This document shows positions 1 through 11,368 of a stretch of 64,000 bases of DNA, one piece after another. Under the pieces are notes generated by a model, which did not search any database, was not told the origin of the DNA, and was given only the letters and a program-made list of their open reading frames with translations. The stretch is from Prinsepia uniflora (lineage: Eukaryota; Streptophyta; Magnoliopsida; Rosales; Rosaceae), in NCBI GenBank assembly GCA_032719365.1, contig CM064869.1:26197504-26261503 (forward strand). Direction: 5' to 3'. A program made the translations under genes and the position numbers. Each line of letters begins with the position of its first letter. The stretch's first letter is position 1.

Positions 1-1
1 T

Positions 2-2521
2 TTTAACCAGCTCAAGGGAGCACATTACTTTTCGAAGATTGATCTTCGTTCTGGATATCATCAGCTGCGAGTCAGAGAGGAGGACATACCTAAGACAACC
101 TTTCGAACCAGGTACGGCCACTACGAGTTTGTTGTGATGCCTTTTGGGTTGACTAACGCCCCAGCAGCTTTTATGGACTTAATGAACCGAGTGTTCCGGT
201 CATACTTGGATAATTTTGTGATTGTATTCATTGATGACATCTTGGTGTATTCGAAGAGTGCGAAGGCGCACGAGCAGCATTTGAGAATAGTGCTTAACAC
301 TCTGCGAGAGCATCAGTTGTATGCAAAGTTGAGTAAGTGCCAGTTTTGGTTGACCAGTGTTGGTTTTCTAGGTCATGTGATTTTAGCCGAGGGCATTAGA
401 GTGGATCCCCAGAAGGTGGAGGCGGTAGCGAATTGGGAACAGCCCAAGACGGTGACTGAGGTCAGGAGCTTTCTGGGTTTAGCAGGCTATTACCGGCGTT
501 TCATTGAGGGCTTTTCTATTCTTGCTGCTCCGTTGACACGGCTGACTCAGAAGGGATTCCTGTTTGTTTGGGACGAGAACTGTGAGTAGAGTTTCCAGGA
601 GCTTAAAAGGCAGTTGACATCTGCTCCTGTGTTAGCCCTTCCAGATGACAGTGAGGAGTTTGAGGTGTACAGTGATGCTTCTTTATAGGGTTTGGGCTGT
701 GTGTTGATGCAGCACGGGAAGGTGATTGCTTACGCTTCCCGACAGTTGAAGCCTCATGAGATGAATTACCCTACTCATGATTTAGAACTGGCAGCAGTGG
801 TTCATGCACTGAAGATTTGGCGACATTATTTGTATGGCGAGAGGTGCAGGATCTTCACGGATCACAAGAGCTTGAAGTATCTGTTTACTCAGAAAGAACT
901 GAATCTCAGACAGCGCCGTTGGTTAGAGCTGCTTAAGGACTTTGACTGTACGATCGAGTATCACCCAGGAAAGGCTAATGTGGTAGCCGATGCTTTGAGT
1001 ATGAAGTCAGCTAGTTCTTTGTCGCATTTGAGGACAGTCCGGTTACCTTTGTTGATTGAACTCCGCAGACTTGGAGTAGAGTTGACTGTGGATAGTCAGG
1101 GAGCATTACTCGGGAGTTTCCACGTGCGGCCGATCTTGATTGATCAGGTTATTGATGCTCAGTTTGAGGACCCCATTTTGGGCATCATTCGGATTGAGGT
1201 CGAGGCTAGAGAGAGACAGGACTTTGAGATTCGCGAATATGGAGCTTTAGTTAAGGATGGACGATTGTGTGTACCTAAGGACGAATCATTGAAGAAAACG
1301 ATACTTGATGAGGCTCACTGTTCAGCTTATGCGATGTATCTTGGTGGGACCAAGATGTATCGTACACTTCGGGAGCACTACTGGTGGTCAGGTATGAAAC
1401 GTGAGATTGCGGAGTATGTCAGTAGATACTTGATTTGTCAACAAGTGAAAGCTGAGCGGCAGAGACCCTATGGAGCAATGCAACCCTTACCGATCCCCGA
1501 ATGGAAGTGGGATCACTTGACGATGGACTTCGTATTCAAGCTTCCCAGGACGCCGAAGGGACATGATGGCGTGTGGGTAATCGTGGATAGACTCACGAAG
1601 TTTGCTCATTTCTTACCAGTACGGGAGAACTTCAGGATGGCGCAGTTTGCACAGCTATTTATTAATGAGATTATTCGGCTGCATGGTACTCCAGAGTCGA
1701 TAGTCTCCGATAGAGATCCGAGGTTTACTTCCCGGTTTTGGCAGAGTCTATAGGAAGCTTTTGGGACAAAACTACATTTCAGTACTGCCTTTCATCCTCA
1801 GACTGATGGACAGTCTGAGCGGACCATCCAGACTTTAGAAGATATGATGCGAGCTTGTGTCTTACAGTTTCAGGGTACTTGGGAGTCACATCTAACCTTG
1901 ATGGAGTTCGCCTACAACAATAGTTATCAGGAGAGTATTGGGATGGCTCCTTATGAGGCTTTGTACGGACGGCAGTGTAGGACTCCGTTGTGTTGGACCG
2001 AGGTTGGTGAGAGGAGACTGACGACTTCCGAGCTGGTAGACCTTACACAGGAAAAGGTTGCACTGATTAGAGATCAACTGATAAGAGATCTGGAGTTTGC
2101 AGTAGGAGACCGGGTTTTCTTGAAGCTATCTCCTTGGAAGGGGATCGTACGGTTTGGCAGGAGAGGGAAGTTAAGTCCTCGTTACATTGGACCTTATGAG
2201 ATCTTGGAGCGGATTGGTCTTGTTGCTTATCGATTGGTCTTACCAGCAGACTTGGCAAAGGTACATAATGTCTTTCATGTATCTATGCTTCGAAAGTATA
2301 TCCGGGATGACTCTCATATTTTGGAGGCGCAACCTGTTGAGCTTAGGGAAGATTTGAGCTTTGAAGAGCAGCCTGTAGCGATTTTGGATCGGAAGGATAA
2401 AGTTTTACGGAGGAAGACGATTTCCCTAGTTAAAGTCTTGTGGAGGAATCATCAGGTAGAAGAAGCTACATGGGAACCCGAGGCCTTAATGCGTGAGCAG
2501 TACCCTTACTTGTTTCGCTGA
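2..2521 (+). pseudogene. gypsy pol remnant: RT, RNase H, integrase, chromodomain
   Basis: One reading frame runs from base 2 to the terminal stop at 2519-2521, interrupted by TAG at 587-589, 686-688 and 1751-1753; I see no frameshift. In order: RT with the MPFGLTNAPAAF and FIDDILVYSK motifs (about 134-260), the RNase H-type segment with FTDHKSLKYL (about 850-900), the CHHC-type integrase zinc region (about 1310-1450), the integrase core with TMDFVFKLP and VSDRDPRFTSRFW (about 1520-1745), and the C-terminal SPRYIGPYEI-to-chromodomain segment ending in EQYPYLFR. Compared with the sister copy at 29565-30425, about 14 residues are missing in frame near 2080, just before RDLEF. The Gln-to-TAG pattern suggests decay by C-to-T change. 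Confidence 0.9.
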
Positions 2522-2556
2522 ATTTCGGGGACGAAATTCTTTTTAGGGGGTTAGAT

Positions 2557-4307
2557 TGTAACAACCCGTACCTTCCAGAAGGGTACAAATGTAATTTTGT
2601 AAGATATTTGTACATAAAGGACGATTTTGCCCTTGTGAATAGTATGCCAAAAGTTGACTTTTTGATTTGCAGGTTGAACGAACGCTGACCATTGAACGTG
2701 ACGTAGTTTGAGATATCACGAGTCCGTAGACAGGTGGCACGTCCAATTTGGACAATCGGAGAAAAAGTTATGGTGTTCTGAAGGTTAAGGGTGTTACCGT
2801 AATTTTAGGAAAATGTTGACTTTTTATTGGACTTTTGGTTTTCACGTAGACCGATGACCGTTAGATAGGTCTTGACATCCTAAGTACAATGACAGGCGGC
2901 ACGCTATCATCGGACGTCGGACGGAGTAGTTATGGATCTGGAAAGTTGAAGGGTAAAATGGTAATTTTTGGACCTAGGGGCATTTTGGTCTTTTCACCTT
3001 AGGGCCAATCAGATAAGGCCAAGTGGTTTTGTGGGATTGGATATTTATCCTGATGTCCATGGAGAATGGGACACGTGTGTTGACACTAGAGGTTTCTAGG
3101 AGAAGTTTAGATGTGCACGGTCACAAATTGTCCAAACTTAAACCCGTGCAATCGTCCATTTTGCAGAAAACAGGGAGAGTGATTGTTGATCGATTCCCAG
3201 TCGTTAAGGACATTGAGGTTGAGTGAGTGATCACAGGAGGTCCATTTTATGACTTTACGTATGTTTTTATGATTATTGCTTATGATATATGTGGTTTGCA
3301 TAATTGCACGTTTTTCGAGATATTTACGAGTTTTAGCACGTTTTACGAGACATTCGCTATTTCTGATTTCGATGCCATGATTTCGGGATTTCAATTTATC
3401 TTTGTTTTATATTGATTATAAATGGATTTTGAGACATGAATTGATGATTAAAGGTTTTCAATTTTAGAATCGGACTTCGGAAAGTAGAATTTGGTTTTAA
3501 GGTTGAAAAGTGGAATTCCGGATTTGGGTTCGGAATGACGGTTCTGGATGCCGGAATGGCATCAGACCAGTGATTTCGGATTCGAGTTTGGATATGGACA
3601 TAGAAATGGTTTATGAATGGTTTAGATTGGATTTGCTGGATCTGGTTAGGTTTAAAGACCTGGATTATATATGAGGGGGGACGGGCCCGGATTGAGTTTA
3701 AAGACTCGGGAGTTTAAAGACTCGGATATATTGCTATTACCCCCGTAGGCCTATTGAGTTTAAAGACTCGGATTACATTTGAGGCCTAGTTTGAGTTTAA
3801 AGACTCGGATAGACCCAGCAGGTTTGATCGGACTTTGACACTAGTAGATCTTGTTTTTATGATACGATTTTAGAATGATTATTATATTGTTATTGTTGCA
3901 GTTTTTCTGATACTTGTTAGGCATGCATACTTTATTTTAAAATGGAGGGGAAGTCTGTTTTGTTCTTAAAGTGTTTTAAAACTTTTCATTTTAAATGGTC
4001 CACTCACACTTTTCTGGTTTTTAAATTTACCCTCTAGGTCGTGGTGAAACGCGTTGGGGTGATCGTTGAGGCAGGGACAGAGGCATAGAGCTTGCGGTGT
4101 TTTCCGTTGCGTAAATAGCCTAGTAGGACTTTTGTACCTGTTTTGTGTAACACTATGCTCTGTGTTACTGTTGTATTACCTTTTATCCCTGGTCTGATAA
4201 TTATACTTATGGTTAGTTGAGGTTATTTTAGTACTTTAAGTGTGATTGTCAGACAGGAGCAGGGTTCGTCCCGGTTATCGAGGTGATAATTGGGGTGGGT
4301 CCTGACA
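2557..4307 (+). repeat. 3' LTR of the first chromovirus
   Basis: It starts TGTAACAACCCG directly after a G-rich tract and ends GGGTGGGTCCTGACA. At about 1.75 kb it is roughly 0.9 kb shorter than the other chromovirus LTRs here and lacks the cgcgcagcc / ggcgcgtgaggg block seen in them, so it probably carries a large internal deletion. Two copies of the GACAGG box at 2729 and 2891 are 162 bp apart. Several near-copies of gagtttaaagactcgg lie between about 3650 and 3815. The ORFs in this LTR are chance. Confidence 0.85.
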
Positions 4308-7056
4308 ACATCTCATATATCATATCATATATCATATATACATATAAGTTACATAACCAATCCTGTCACGGTATCCAAAGCTACGCGCGTGCTACCCGGG
4401 TCTCAATCTGAGTCTTCTCAAAGTCAAAGTCAATGTCCGCAGACCACTGATCCTACTCGAGGTTATAGTAACCATAGCCTTCCTGAGAGTAAGGAACCCA
4501 ACTGGAGGGTGACTCCACTCAGTCGATGCTCCGTGACTACTCCGGGGTCCACCCAGGCCAACGACCCTCCCTGGAGGAGATAGAACAAGTAAAGGAAGGT
4601 ATATGAACATATATATACATAACACAAACATTCATACCCGGTTCCCCTGAACTGTCATGATCCATAACATCCATTATATTCATATACATATAGACAACAT
4701 CCTCCATGACCGGTTCCCATAAACCGTCATGTACCACAATGACCTGACAAAGGTTCATGCCGGTTCCCATAAACCGTCATGTACCACAATGACCTTTATA
4801 GAGTTCATGCCAGTTCCCATAAACCGCCATGAACTTGGAAATCCATCTAGGGTCCCTGACCCGAAATCATCAATACAAGTAAACTGGGTCTCCTGCCCGA
4901 ACATATGACATCAACTGGGCACCGTGCCCGTTATCTAAGGGTCAGTCACAACTCCGATCGTAGTGATGGGTGCAACTATCCATCCAGGACTGCCCTCAAT
5001 CCTGGTATGTCGCCGTGAACGAATCAACCGACGCGACCACCACATGATCATGGTGCACTCATCACCGATCGATATCCTGAACCGTCCGCACTCCGAAGTC
5101 GAGCCTCCCCAGGCTACTCGACCACGAATCGTGCATCGTGACCTCTTCGGAAGGATCACATCCCAACTCGGAGGCGAGCGTCGTATCGTCGATCGCCGTG
5201 CACAAAGCACCCATCGCGACCACGATCTAGACCCAAAGGTTGTAAATAGCGTCATATGCCCGAGACAAAACCAAATGGGTCTCATACCCGAGTTTATCCT
5301 TTTGAAATCCAATTCCAAATCATTTAGACCAATACAGACATACAAACTCGTATTGGCACCGTATAGGGCCGAAACCTCGAAATTCATGCCAATACGTAAC
5401 CACACATCCAAATGCACTCATAGCATCACAAACAAGTAATTAAAACACATAATAAACATTTATGCATGCACCAATTTAGTAAACAAGGTTCACTCACAGA
5501 CCGCCCGAGCTACCGCCTCGATTTGCGTGCCATAGGCTCTCCTGAGCCGACCACTGTCATCGGGACTCCCAAACCTGTCCAAATTGTAATAGAAGGTTAC
5601 TAACTACTTAGTTAACTTCCCACCAAGGCCCCGTAATTCTCCTGAACTTTTAACTATTTTTAAACCGATCCTAAACTTTCCGACACCCCGAAACCTATCG
5701 AAACGTTGTCCGATTGACACGAGACCAGTCCCAAAATGTTTGTTACATCGAATAGAAGATTTCACGTGTTGAACACTTTCTCAAATTACTGTTCACGTGC
5801 TCCCCACGCGCCCTAGAAAGTCACCAAGCCCACGCGCGGTACTATTCACCCGTCTTCAACCTCGGTTTTCTCTGGTTTTTGGAACGATTCAGGGTCCATT
5901 TTAGGTCCATTTCATCCCATTTTAATCCTAATATGTTCCTAATCTCATTTCTAACATTTTTAGCTAATTAAAACAGAACAAAACGCCCAAACCTTCATCC
6001 GTCATCAATGGCGGCCGGACCTTCCCTCGCCGTTCACGGATGTTCCAGGCCATCCCAAGCCACGAAAGCAATCCCACTAGCTTCCTAGGGTCCCCAGAAA
6101 CATTAACCAATCCTTAGGTTCAATTAAAACACCATAAAACTGAGTTATGAATTTTTGAATAAAACCCACCTTACGGGTTCTCTCCCGCCGTGAGCCGCCG
6201 TGGCTCGCCACCGTTCCCGTCCTCCTCAGTCCTTCCTCTCATTCCCTCACGGTCATGTTCAGCTCATAGGGTCATGGTAGTATGTGTGGGTTGTGTGTTT
6301 TGAAGAAAATGGAGAAATGATGCATAGGGGGGGGGGGGGGGGTTTCGGGTTTGTGGGAAAATGCAAACAAATGAAAATGATGAAGAGGGTTTGATCTGAT
6401 GAGAGAAGAGAGATTGATTAGATGATTAGATGAGTGGTGAGGATTTGAGAGATTAGAAGGAATGAATGGTTAGGATTTAAAGTTGTTAGGATTAATTATA
6501 TAATAATAATTATAATGTTTTTTAATTAGTTAGATCCACAAATTGGGGGATCTAGCCAATGGGATGAGTGACACTTGTCACTCATCCATGGGACCCACTC
6601 AAAATATCTTGCCCAATCAGATTTTGCCAAATCATCACCGTCTCGAAGTACGTGTATAGTGAAATCGAACTTCCGTGACCTATAACTTCCCCGTTCGAAG
6701 TCCGATTTCAGCCTGCCGCCTGTCTATGGATTCGTATCGTCCCGATCTACGTAACGGTCCTCGGCCCTCGGCAGATCAAAAAGTCAACTATTTGCCCCGT
6801 TTAACCAAAATTACCAAAATGCCCTTAAACTTCCGAACGTCATAACTTCCTACTCGAATGTCGGAATTGAACGTACCACCTGTCTATGAACTCGTGACAT
6901 CACGAACTACGTCACGGTCATCGGTCAAAGTACATTTGACCGCCAGAATGAAAAGTCAACGTTTTGCCCACGCATAGGGACAAAACGGTCATTTTGCATC
7001 GTTCGTCCGATTTCGCCCTACTAATCTAATCTAGGACTTCGGGACGGGTCGTTACA
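4308..7056 (-). repeat. Minus-strand gypsy LTR, interrupted at its left end
   Basis: The sequence ends GGGACGGGTCGTTACA at 7056, the reverse complement of the TGTAACGACCCG LTR start used throughout this window. It contains LTR landmarks in reverse order: ggtctcatgcccga-type units (4630-4930), a CACTCACAGACCG block (about 5490), a TGTTACATCGAATA-type block (about 5740), a 12-bp-arm palindrome (6562-6587) and two CCTGTC boxes 160 bp apart (6719, 6879). The expected TGACA terminus is missing at 4308, consistent with insertion of the element to the left. A G run occurs at about 6328-6341. No coding function is proposed for the ~158-160 aa overlapping ORFs at 4935-5439. Confidence 0.8.
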
Positions 7057-7281
7057 TGATGCATATAGCAGCAAATCTAGTTTTTCACGAGCACACAAAA
7101 CATATCGAAATTGATTGTCACATTGTTCAAGAAAAACTACAAACGATCATCATCTTACCATCTCAGGTTCATTCCCTGCCACAATTAGCGGACATTTTCA
7201 CCAAACCATTAGGAAAGGAGCAACTTTGTGCCCTAGGTGGCAAGTTGGAACTTCCTGATATTCACTATTCAACTTGAGGGG
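7057..7281 (+). pseudogene. Ty1/copia RNase H C-terminus, fragment
   Basis: The plus-strand frame reads HIAANLVFHEHTKHIEIDCH, then QLADIFTKPLG, the standard end of a copia polyprotein RNase H domain. The frame closes at the TGA at 7275-7277 and is followed by a purine tract (ttgaggggatg) that fits a PPT. Everything upstream of this point is displaced by the LTR ending at 7056, so only about 70 residues remain. This is the 3' end of a copia element whose 5' part must lie left of the window. Confidence 0.85.
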
Positions 7282-7407
7282 ATGTTGGAAAGAAAATCCT
7301 TTAACTGGTGTAATTACCTTAATAGATGGGTCAAACCTCCTAGAATAGAATAGCTTTATTTACTTCCTATTTTCGGACAATGTAATCAGTTTATATTCCC
7401 TTGTATA
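7282..7407 (+). repeat. Start of the copia 3' LTR (interrupted by Cassandra)
   Basis: TGTTGGAAAG directly follows the PPT, as expected for a copia LTR start. The LTR is interrupted at 7408 by a Cassandra element and resumes at 8186-8191 with the duplicated GTATA. I could not place its far end; it may extend towards 8570. Confidence 0.65.
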
Positions 7408-7459
7408 TGTCACGACCCGGCCTATCTAACACCGCCCAGCCCTCACGGTTTTGTTTTCG

Positions 7460-7536
7460 GGAGCTCACGTGCAACTTCCTAGTAGGTCACCCATCATGGG
7501 ATTGCACCAGCCTCAACTCGCTTAACTTTGGGGTTC
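7460..7536 (-). other. 5S rRNA-like segment in Cassandra LTR (left)
   Basis: On the minus strand this reads AGTTAAGCGAGTTGAG, then GATGGGTGACC, then GGAAGTTGCACGTGAGCTCC, matching the order and spacing of the 5S internal promoter A-box region, the C-box and the 3' end of 5S rRNA. It is degenerate in the middle (CATGATGGG in place of CTAGGATGGG). Confidence 0.75.
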
Positions 7537-7896
7537 TAATCTCCCCCCCCCCCCCCCAAAGCCACTGAGCTCCCAAAAGGCCTTGTGTTAGATAGATACG
7601 TGCCCACACATATAAGGCACTTCACCTTTCCCTCCCCGAGCGATGTGGGATCGTTCACCGATCTTACCTTTCCAAGCTCACGGGTCTTGCTCATCGTTCT
7701 TGCTTCTCAAGCTCACGGGTCTTGCTCACCGTTCTTGCTTCCAAGACCGGGTCTTACAATCCACCCCCATTGGGGCCCAGCGTCCTCGCTGGCACACTTC
7801 CGGTCGGGGTCCAACTCTGATACCATTCTGTCACGACCCGGCCCATCTAACACAATATTGTCCGCTTTGGGCCCAGCCTTCACAGTTTTGTTTTCG

Positions 7897-7974
7897 GGAG
7901 CTCACGTGCAACTTCCCAGGAGGTCACCCATCATGGGATTGCACCAGCCTCAACTCGCTTAACTTTGGGGTTCC
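7897..7974 (-). other. 5S rRNA-like segment in Cassandra LTR (right)
   Basis: This is the second LTR copy of the 5S-like block, with the same A-box-like and C-box-like motifs on the minus strand. It is slightly better preserved downstream (ctcctgggaagt-type end). Confidence 0.75.
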
Positions 7975-8190
7975 AATCCCCCCCAAAGCGACTGAGCTCC
8001 CAAAAGGCCTTGTGTTAGATAGATACGTGCCCACGCATATAAGGCACTTCACCTTTCCCTCCCCGAGCGATGTGGGATCGTTCACCGATATTACCTTTCC
8101 AAGCTCACGGGTCTTGCTCATCGTTCTTGCTTCTCAAGCTCACGGGTCTTGCTCACCGTTCTTGCTTCCAAGACCGGGTCTTACAGTATA

Positions 8191-8206
8191 TATTTGTGCA
8201 TGAGAG

Positions 8207-8266
<60 letters not shown>

Positions 8267-8577
8267 CGAGAGAGATAGAATGAGATCAAGACACATGTGT
8301 GGATCGAGCAATAATGGTGGCATGGTGTGGTTATGGCACTTGAGAGGCAGAGAGTGATGAGGATTGAGAGGCGAATTGCATGATTTGAACTTCAACTTAA
8401 GGTTTTTTTTTTCTTTTCATTGAGAGGTACAAAGAGAAGAAGAGAAGCCGATGAAAGAGATGAGGAAGAATCGCAATCACATAGTCCATATCGCACTTAT
8501 TTTGGTTTGGATCGACTGTGGTCAATCTTATAGAAAGTATAGGATCGTCCAATCAGTCGATAGTAAATTAGTAATAC
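8191..8577. other. AT/AG microsatellite and continuation of the interrupted copia LTR
   Basis: A (TA)n run passes into (AG)n with GAGAGCGAGAG variants at about 8205-8275. The rest is unassigned AT-rich sequence, probably still within or next to the copia 3' LTR. No gene is supported. Confidence 0.6.
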
Positions 8578-8601
8578 TGTAAGACCCGTGTCCTAGAAAA
8601 A

Positions 8602-8972
8602 TGACAAGACCCACCCCGATTATCACCCCGATAACCAGGACGAACCCTGCTCCCGTCTGACAACCCAACACAAAAGACCGAAACGACCTCACAAAAACCC
8701 ACAAATTGCATTCCCAGACCAAGGAGAATTAACATCCAACAAGTCAACAGCTATACAGAGCATAGTACAAAACAAGGTAAATAGAAATCCTACTAAAAGT
8801 TAACTACACGCACAACGGAAAAGCTCGTAATGGAAGACTCCGGTAAAACTCCGGGATAACTCTAGAATACTCTATGTCTCTGCCTCTACCTCAACGTTAG
8901 CTCCAGCGCTAGCACCACGTAATCCGTCACTAATCACTAAGCTAATCCCAACTCCCGGGACGGGTCGTTACA
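8602..8972 (-). repeat. 371-bp miniature gypsy LTR inserted in Cassandra
   Basis: It begins TGACAAGACCCACCCC and ends GACGGGTCGTTACA, the two termini of the chromovirus-type LTRs, and is flanked by AAAAA on both sides. It contains the 3' LTR end (matching the reverse complement of about 4060-4307) joined almost directly to the LTR 5' terminus. It is either an internally deleted solo LTR or a short non-autonomous form. Confidence 0.8.
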
Positions 8973-9095
8973 AAAAAACGGTGAACGATCTCATATTCCT
9001 GCGAGAGGGGAATGGTGGTGTGCCTTAAAGGTATAGGCACGCACCTATCTAGCACAATGCCTTTTGGCAGCTCACTGGCTTTAGATTCCTTGAGA

Positions 9096-9170
9096 ACTCC
9101 AAACTTAAGCGAGTTGAGCCTGGTGCAATTTCAAGATGGGTGACCTACTGGGAATTTGGACGTGAGCTCC
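9096..9170 (+). other. 5S rRNA-like segment, Cassandra left LTR
   Basis: The plus strand reads ACTCCAAACTTAAGCGAG, then AGATGGGTGACCTACTGGGA. This matches 5S rRNA from the A-box region to the C-box and 3' stem, with substitutions. Confidence 0.75.
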
Positions 9171-9489
9171 CAAAAATAAAACCGTGAGGGCGAGAAGGCC
9201 CAAAGCGGACAATATCGTGCTAGATGAGTCGGGTCCTGACCGAGGAGGGTCGGGTTCTGATAGAATGGTATCAGAGCCAGATCCCGACCGGGAAGTGTGC
9301 CAGCGAGGACGTTGGGCCCTAAGGGGGGTGGATTGTAAGACCCGTGTCTTGGAGAGAACAATGAATAATCGCACATTCCTGCGAGGGGGAATGGTCTGGG
9401 AGGGGAATGGTGGTGTGCCTTAAAGGTGTAGGCACACACCTATCTAGCAGAAGACCTTTTGTGAGCTCACTGGTTTTGGATTCCTTAGG

Positions 9490-9565
9490 AACTCCAAGGT
9501 TAAGCGAGTTGAGGCTGGTGCAATCTCAGGATGGGTGACTTACTGGGAAGTTGCACGTGAGCTCC
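9490..9565 (+). other. 5S rRNA-like segment, Cassandra right LTR
   Basis: The plus strand reads ACTCCAAGGTTAAGCGAG, then AGGATGGGTGACTTACTGGG. This is the best preserved of the four 5S-like segments, with an intact AGGATGGGTGAC C-box-like motif. Confidence 0.8.
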
Positions 9566-9662
9566 TAAAAATAAAACCGTGAGGGTGAGGAGGCCAAAAG
9601 CGAACAATATCGTACTAGACGAGTCGGATCCTAACCGATAAGGGTCGGGTCTTGACAAATAC

Positions 9663-10402
9663 CGATTTAATTATATATGAAAATTAAAATATAAATTCTA
9701 ATTTACTAAAGTTTGGGACAATTTTTCAAACTCTGGCATCGAAACCATATAGAACCTAACCAGTTCGATTTTGGTACCGTACTAATCTTCCATTGATTTC
9801 ACTATCCGGTATTTTTTTTCGATATGATTTGATTCAGAATGGTATTATCTCGGTATTTCAGTTCCATCTACCTAGCTATATCATGCTACCTCAAAGTAAT
9901 TTAGTATCTCTCTTACATAGGTGTAGAACAAATGAATGAGGTAGGCTATATAAACTAGCATTAAAAAATAATTATTTTCGATCATCAATTTTGGATGGAT
10001 TGAAGCACATCCAGCCTTTTATGCTAGCCCGTACCTGAATATGCTTTTCTGATCCCTAAGAAACAAAAAAAAATCATTTTTCGATCATCAATTTTGGATG
10101 GATTGAAGCACATCTAGCCTTTTATGATAGCCCGTACCTGAATATGCTTTCCTGATTCCTAAGAAACAAAAAAAAAATCTCAAGAAAAATTGACACAATA
10201 AGATATGCGCATAGAAAGATAGTCAAGTTCCAACTCAAATAAAAGTTAATTAAGATAAATTGGATTTCTTTATAAGTCTCAAGTATGGCTAATTAATCAT
10301 ATGACAAATGTTCAGAATTAATCATATGACAACTATTCACAAACGCTTTTAAACTTAATTTTGTAAAATATTTTTTCAAATTAAAAATGAGAAATAGAAT
10401 GT
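9663..10402. other. AT-rich spacer with a 103-bp tandem duplication
   Basis: No gene is seen. A direct tandem duplication with period 103 bp spans about 9979-10081 and 10082-10184 (tcgatcatcaattttggatgg to aagaaacaaaaaa), with few differences. Its origin is unknown. Confidence 0.7.
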
Positions 10403-10576
10403 TGTTGTGAACACGATCAAATCGTCTACCATTTCATTCAGTTAAACCCACTTATATAGAAGTAGGGTTAGGGTTAAGTACATCGCACAAAGATTACCTA
10501 TCTACCCCTTTTACATATGACTAAACTACACTTTCATAATATTACATAAATAGTCATACACAATAAATTTACAACA
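10403..10576 (-). repeat. Copia 3' LTR (left)
   Basis: 174 bp, TGTTGTGAACACG to TTTACAACA. Nearly identical to 20203-20379 with scattered substitutions near the distal end, which indicates some age. Confidence 0.9.
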
Positions 10577-11368
10577 TTCTCCCTTGGATATTTCATGTAA
10601 TAGCGTGTTGGTTGATTGCGCGCCTATATGTTGCCTCGTTAAAACCTTGCTAGTTAACAAAAACCTTGTGGGATAAAAATAATCCTGGTTGAAGGGAAAA
10701 TAGTGTAGCTCACGTGGATCGTAACCGCATCGAGATCTCTGGAGGTAGTTGAAGTCGTCTTTTCTGGAATATAGGTAGATAGAACGTCCTTCAAGTAAAA
10801 ATGCATTACAGTTGCTACACCAAAACCTTGCCCGGTAAATAAAGTGGGAAAAACCCGTGGTCGAAGGGAAAAGATGAGCAAAAATGCATATGAGTCGAAT
10901 CATGACATCTTCAGGATGCATTATTAATGGGGTGACCATAACAAAATGCGTGACTCGTTAAAATCTAGTCAGGTAACAAAACCCAATGAGACAAAATAAC
11001 CCTGAACCTAGGACAAAAGAGTACACGATGGTCTTGTGAGTATACTTCGGGATACTCAATATACTTCAGGGTGCTCGTATGCTTCGGGATACTCCATCTG
11101 ATGTCTACTCCCCCTGAAAATTAAGATCTTGGTATATCTGCCAATCTACACAAGCCAATAACATGAACATGTTTCTGGAATGTTGCATTGGATAATGGCT
11201 TGTTATTGTCTCCTATAATGAAACTAGTTCTCATCTGCTGGATGGAGATAACATTATGTTAGCAGATAATCTTAGGTTCGTTATTGGTGGAATACGGTCC
11301 ACAAGTATTTCGAATATGCCCCGTAATGGCTATTAGCCATATTCATTCGCGAGCTGTTTCGTGAAGAG

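Larger units (their letters stand above)
1..4307 (+). mobile_element. Ty3/gypsy chromovirus, 3' part (cut by window edge)
   Basis: The window opens inside the reverse transcriptase of a chromovirus-type element (Tekay/Del-like, judged from the chromodomain-type C-terminus and similarity to the complete element at 26907-36645). RNase H, integrase and a chromodomain-like tail follow, then a purine-rich PPT just before 2557 and a 3' LTR to 4307. The 5' half lies outside the window. Three in-frame stops show it is dead as an autonomous copy. It appears inserted into the minus-strand gypsy LTR that resumes at 4308, since that LTR lacks its usual TGACA terminus there. The target-site duplication cannot be checked because the left end is absent. 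Confidence 0.9.
7408..8185 (-). mobile_element. Cassandra TRIM, complete, minus orientation
   Basis: Two near-identical LTRs (7408-7758, 351 bp; 7829-8185, 357 bp) flank a 70-bp internal region. On the minus strand the internal region starts with a primer-binding site TGGTATCAGAG (initiator tRNA-Met type) and ends with the PPT gggggtggat. Target-site duplication GTATA is seen at 7403-7407 and 8186-8190. Each LTR holds a 5S rRNA-like segment, the hallmark of the Cassandra family of non-coding TRIMs. There is no coding capacity; ORFs across it are incidental. A C run (about 7544-7557) disrupts the left LTR. Confidence 0.9.
8578..9657 (+). mobile_element. Cassandra TRIM, plus orientation, LTR split by a later insertion
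   Basis: The left LTR starts TGTAAGACCCGTG at 8578 and ends near 9262. A 71-bp internal region has PBS TGGTATCAGAGCC from about 9266 and PPT ctaaggggggtggat up to 9333. The right LTR is 9334-9657. TSD AATAC occurs at 8573-8577 and 9658-9662. 5S-like segments lie at about 9096-9170 and 9490-9565. A 371-bp gypsy mini-LTR sits in the left LTR. Excluding that insert the element is about 0.7 kb, the usual Cassandra size. Confidence 0.9.

Noticed and set aside
4935..5439. Overlapping ~160-aa ORFs on both strands
   Set aside because: They lie inside a gypsy LTR, with no recognisable domain and mutual overlap; chance ORFs in GC-richer sequence.
7585..8357. ORFs of 95-186 aa over the Cassandra element
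   Set aside because: Non-coding TRIM sequence; the ORFs simply repeat the duplicated LTR and run into the AG microsatellite.
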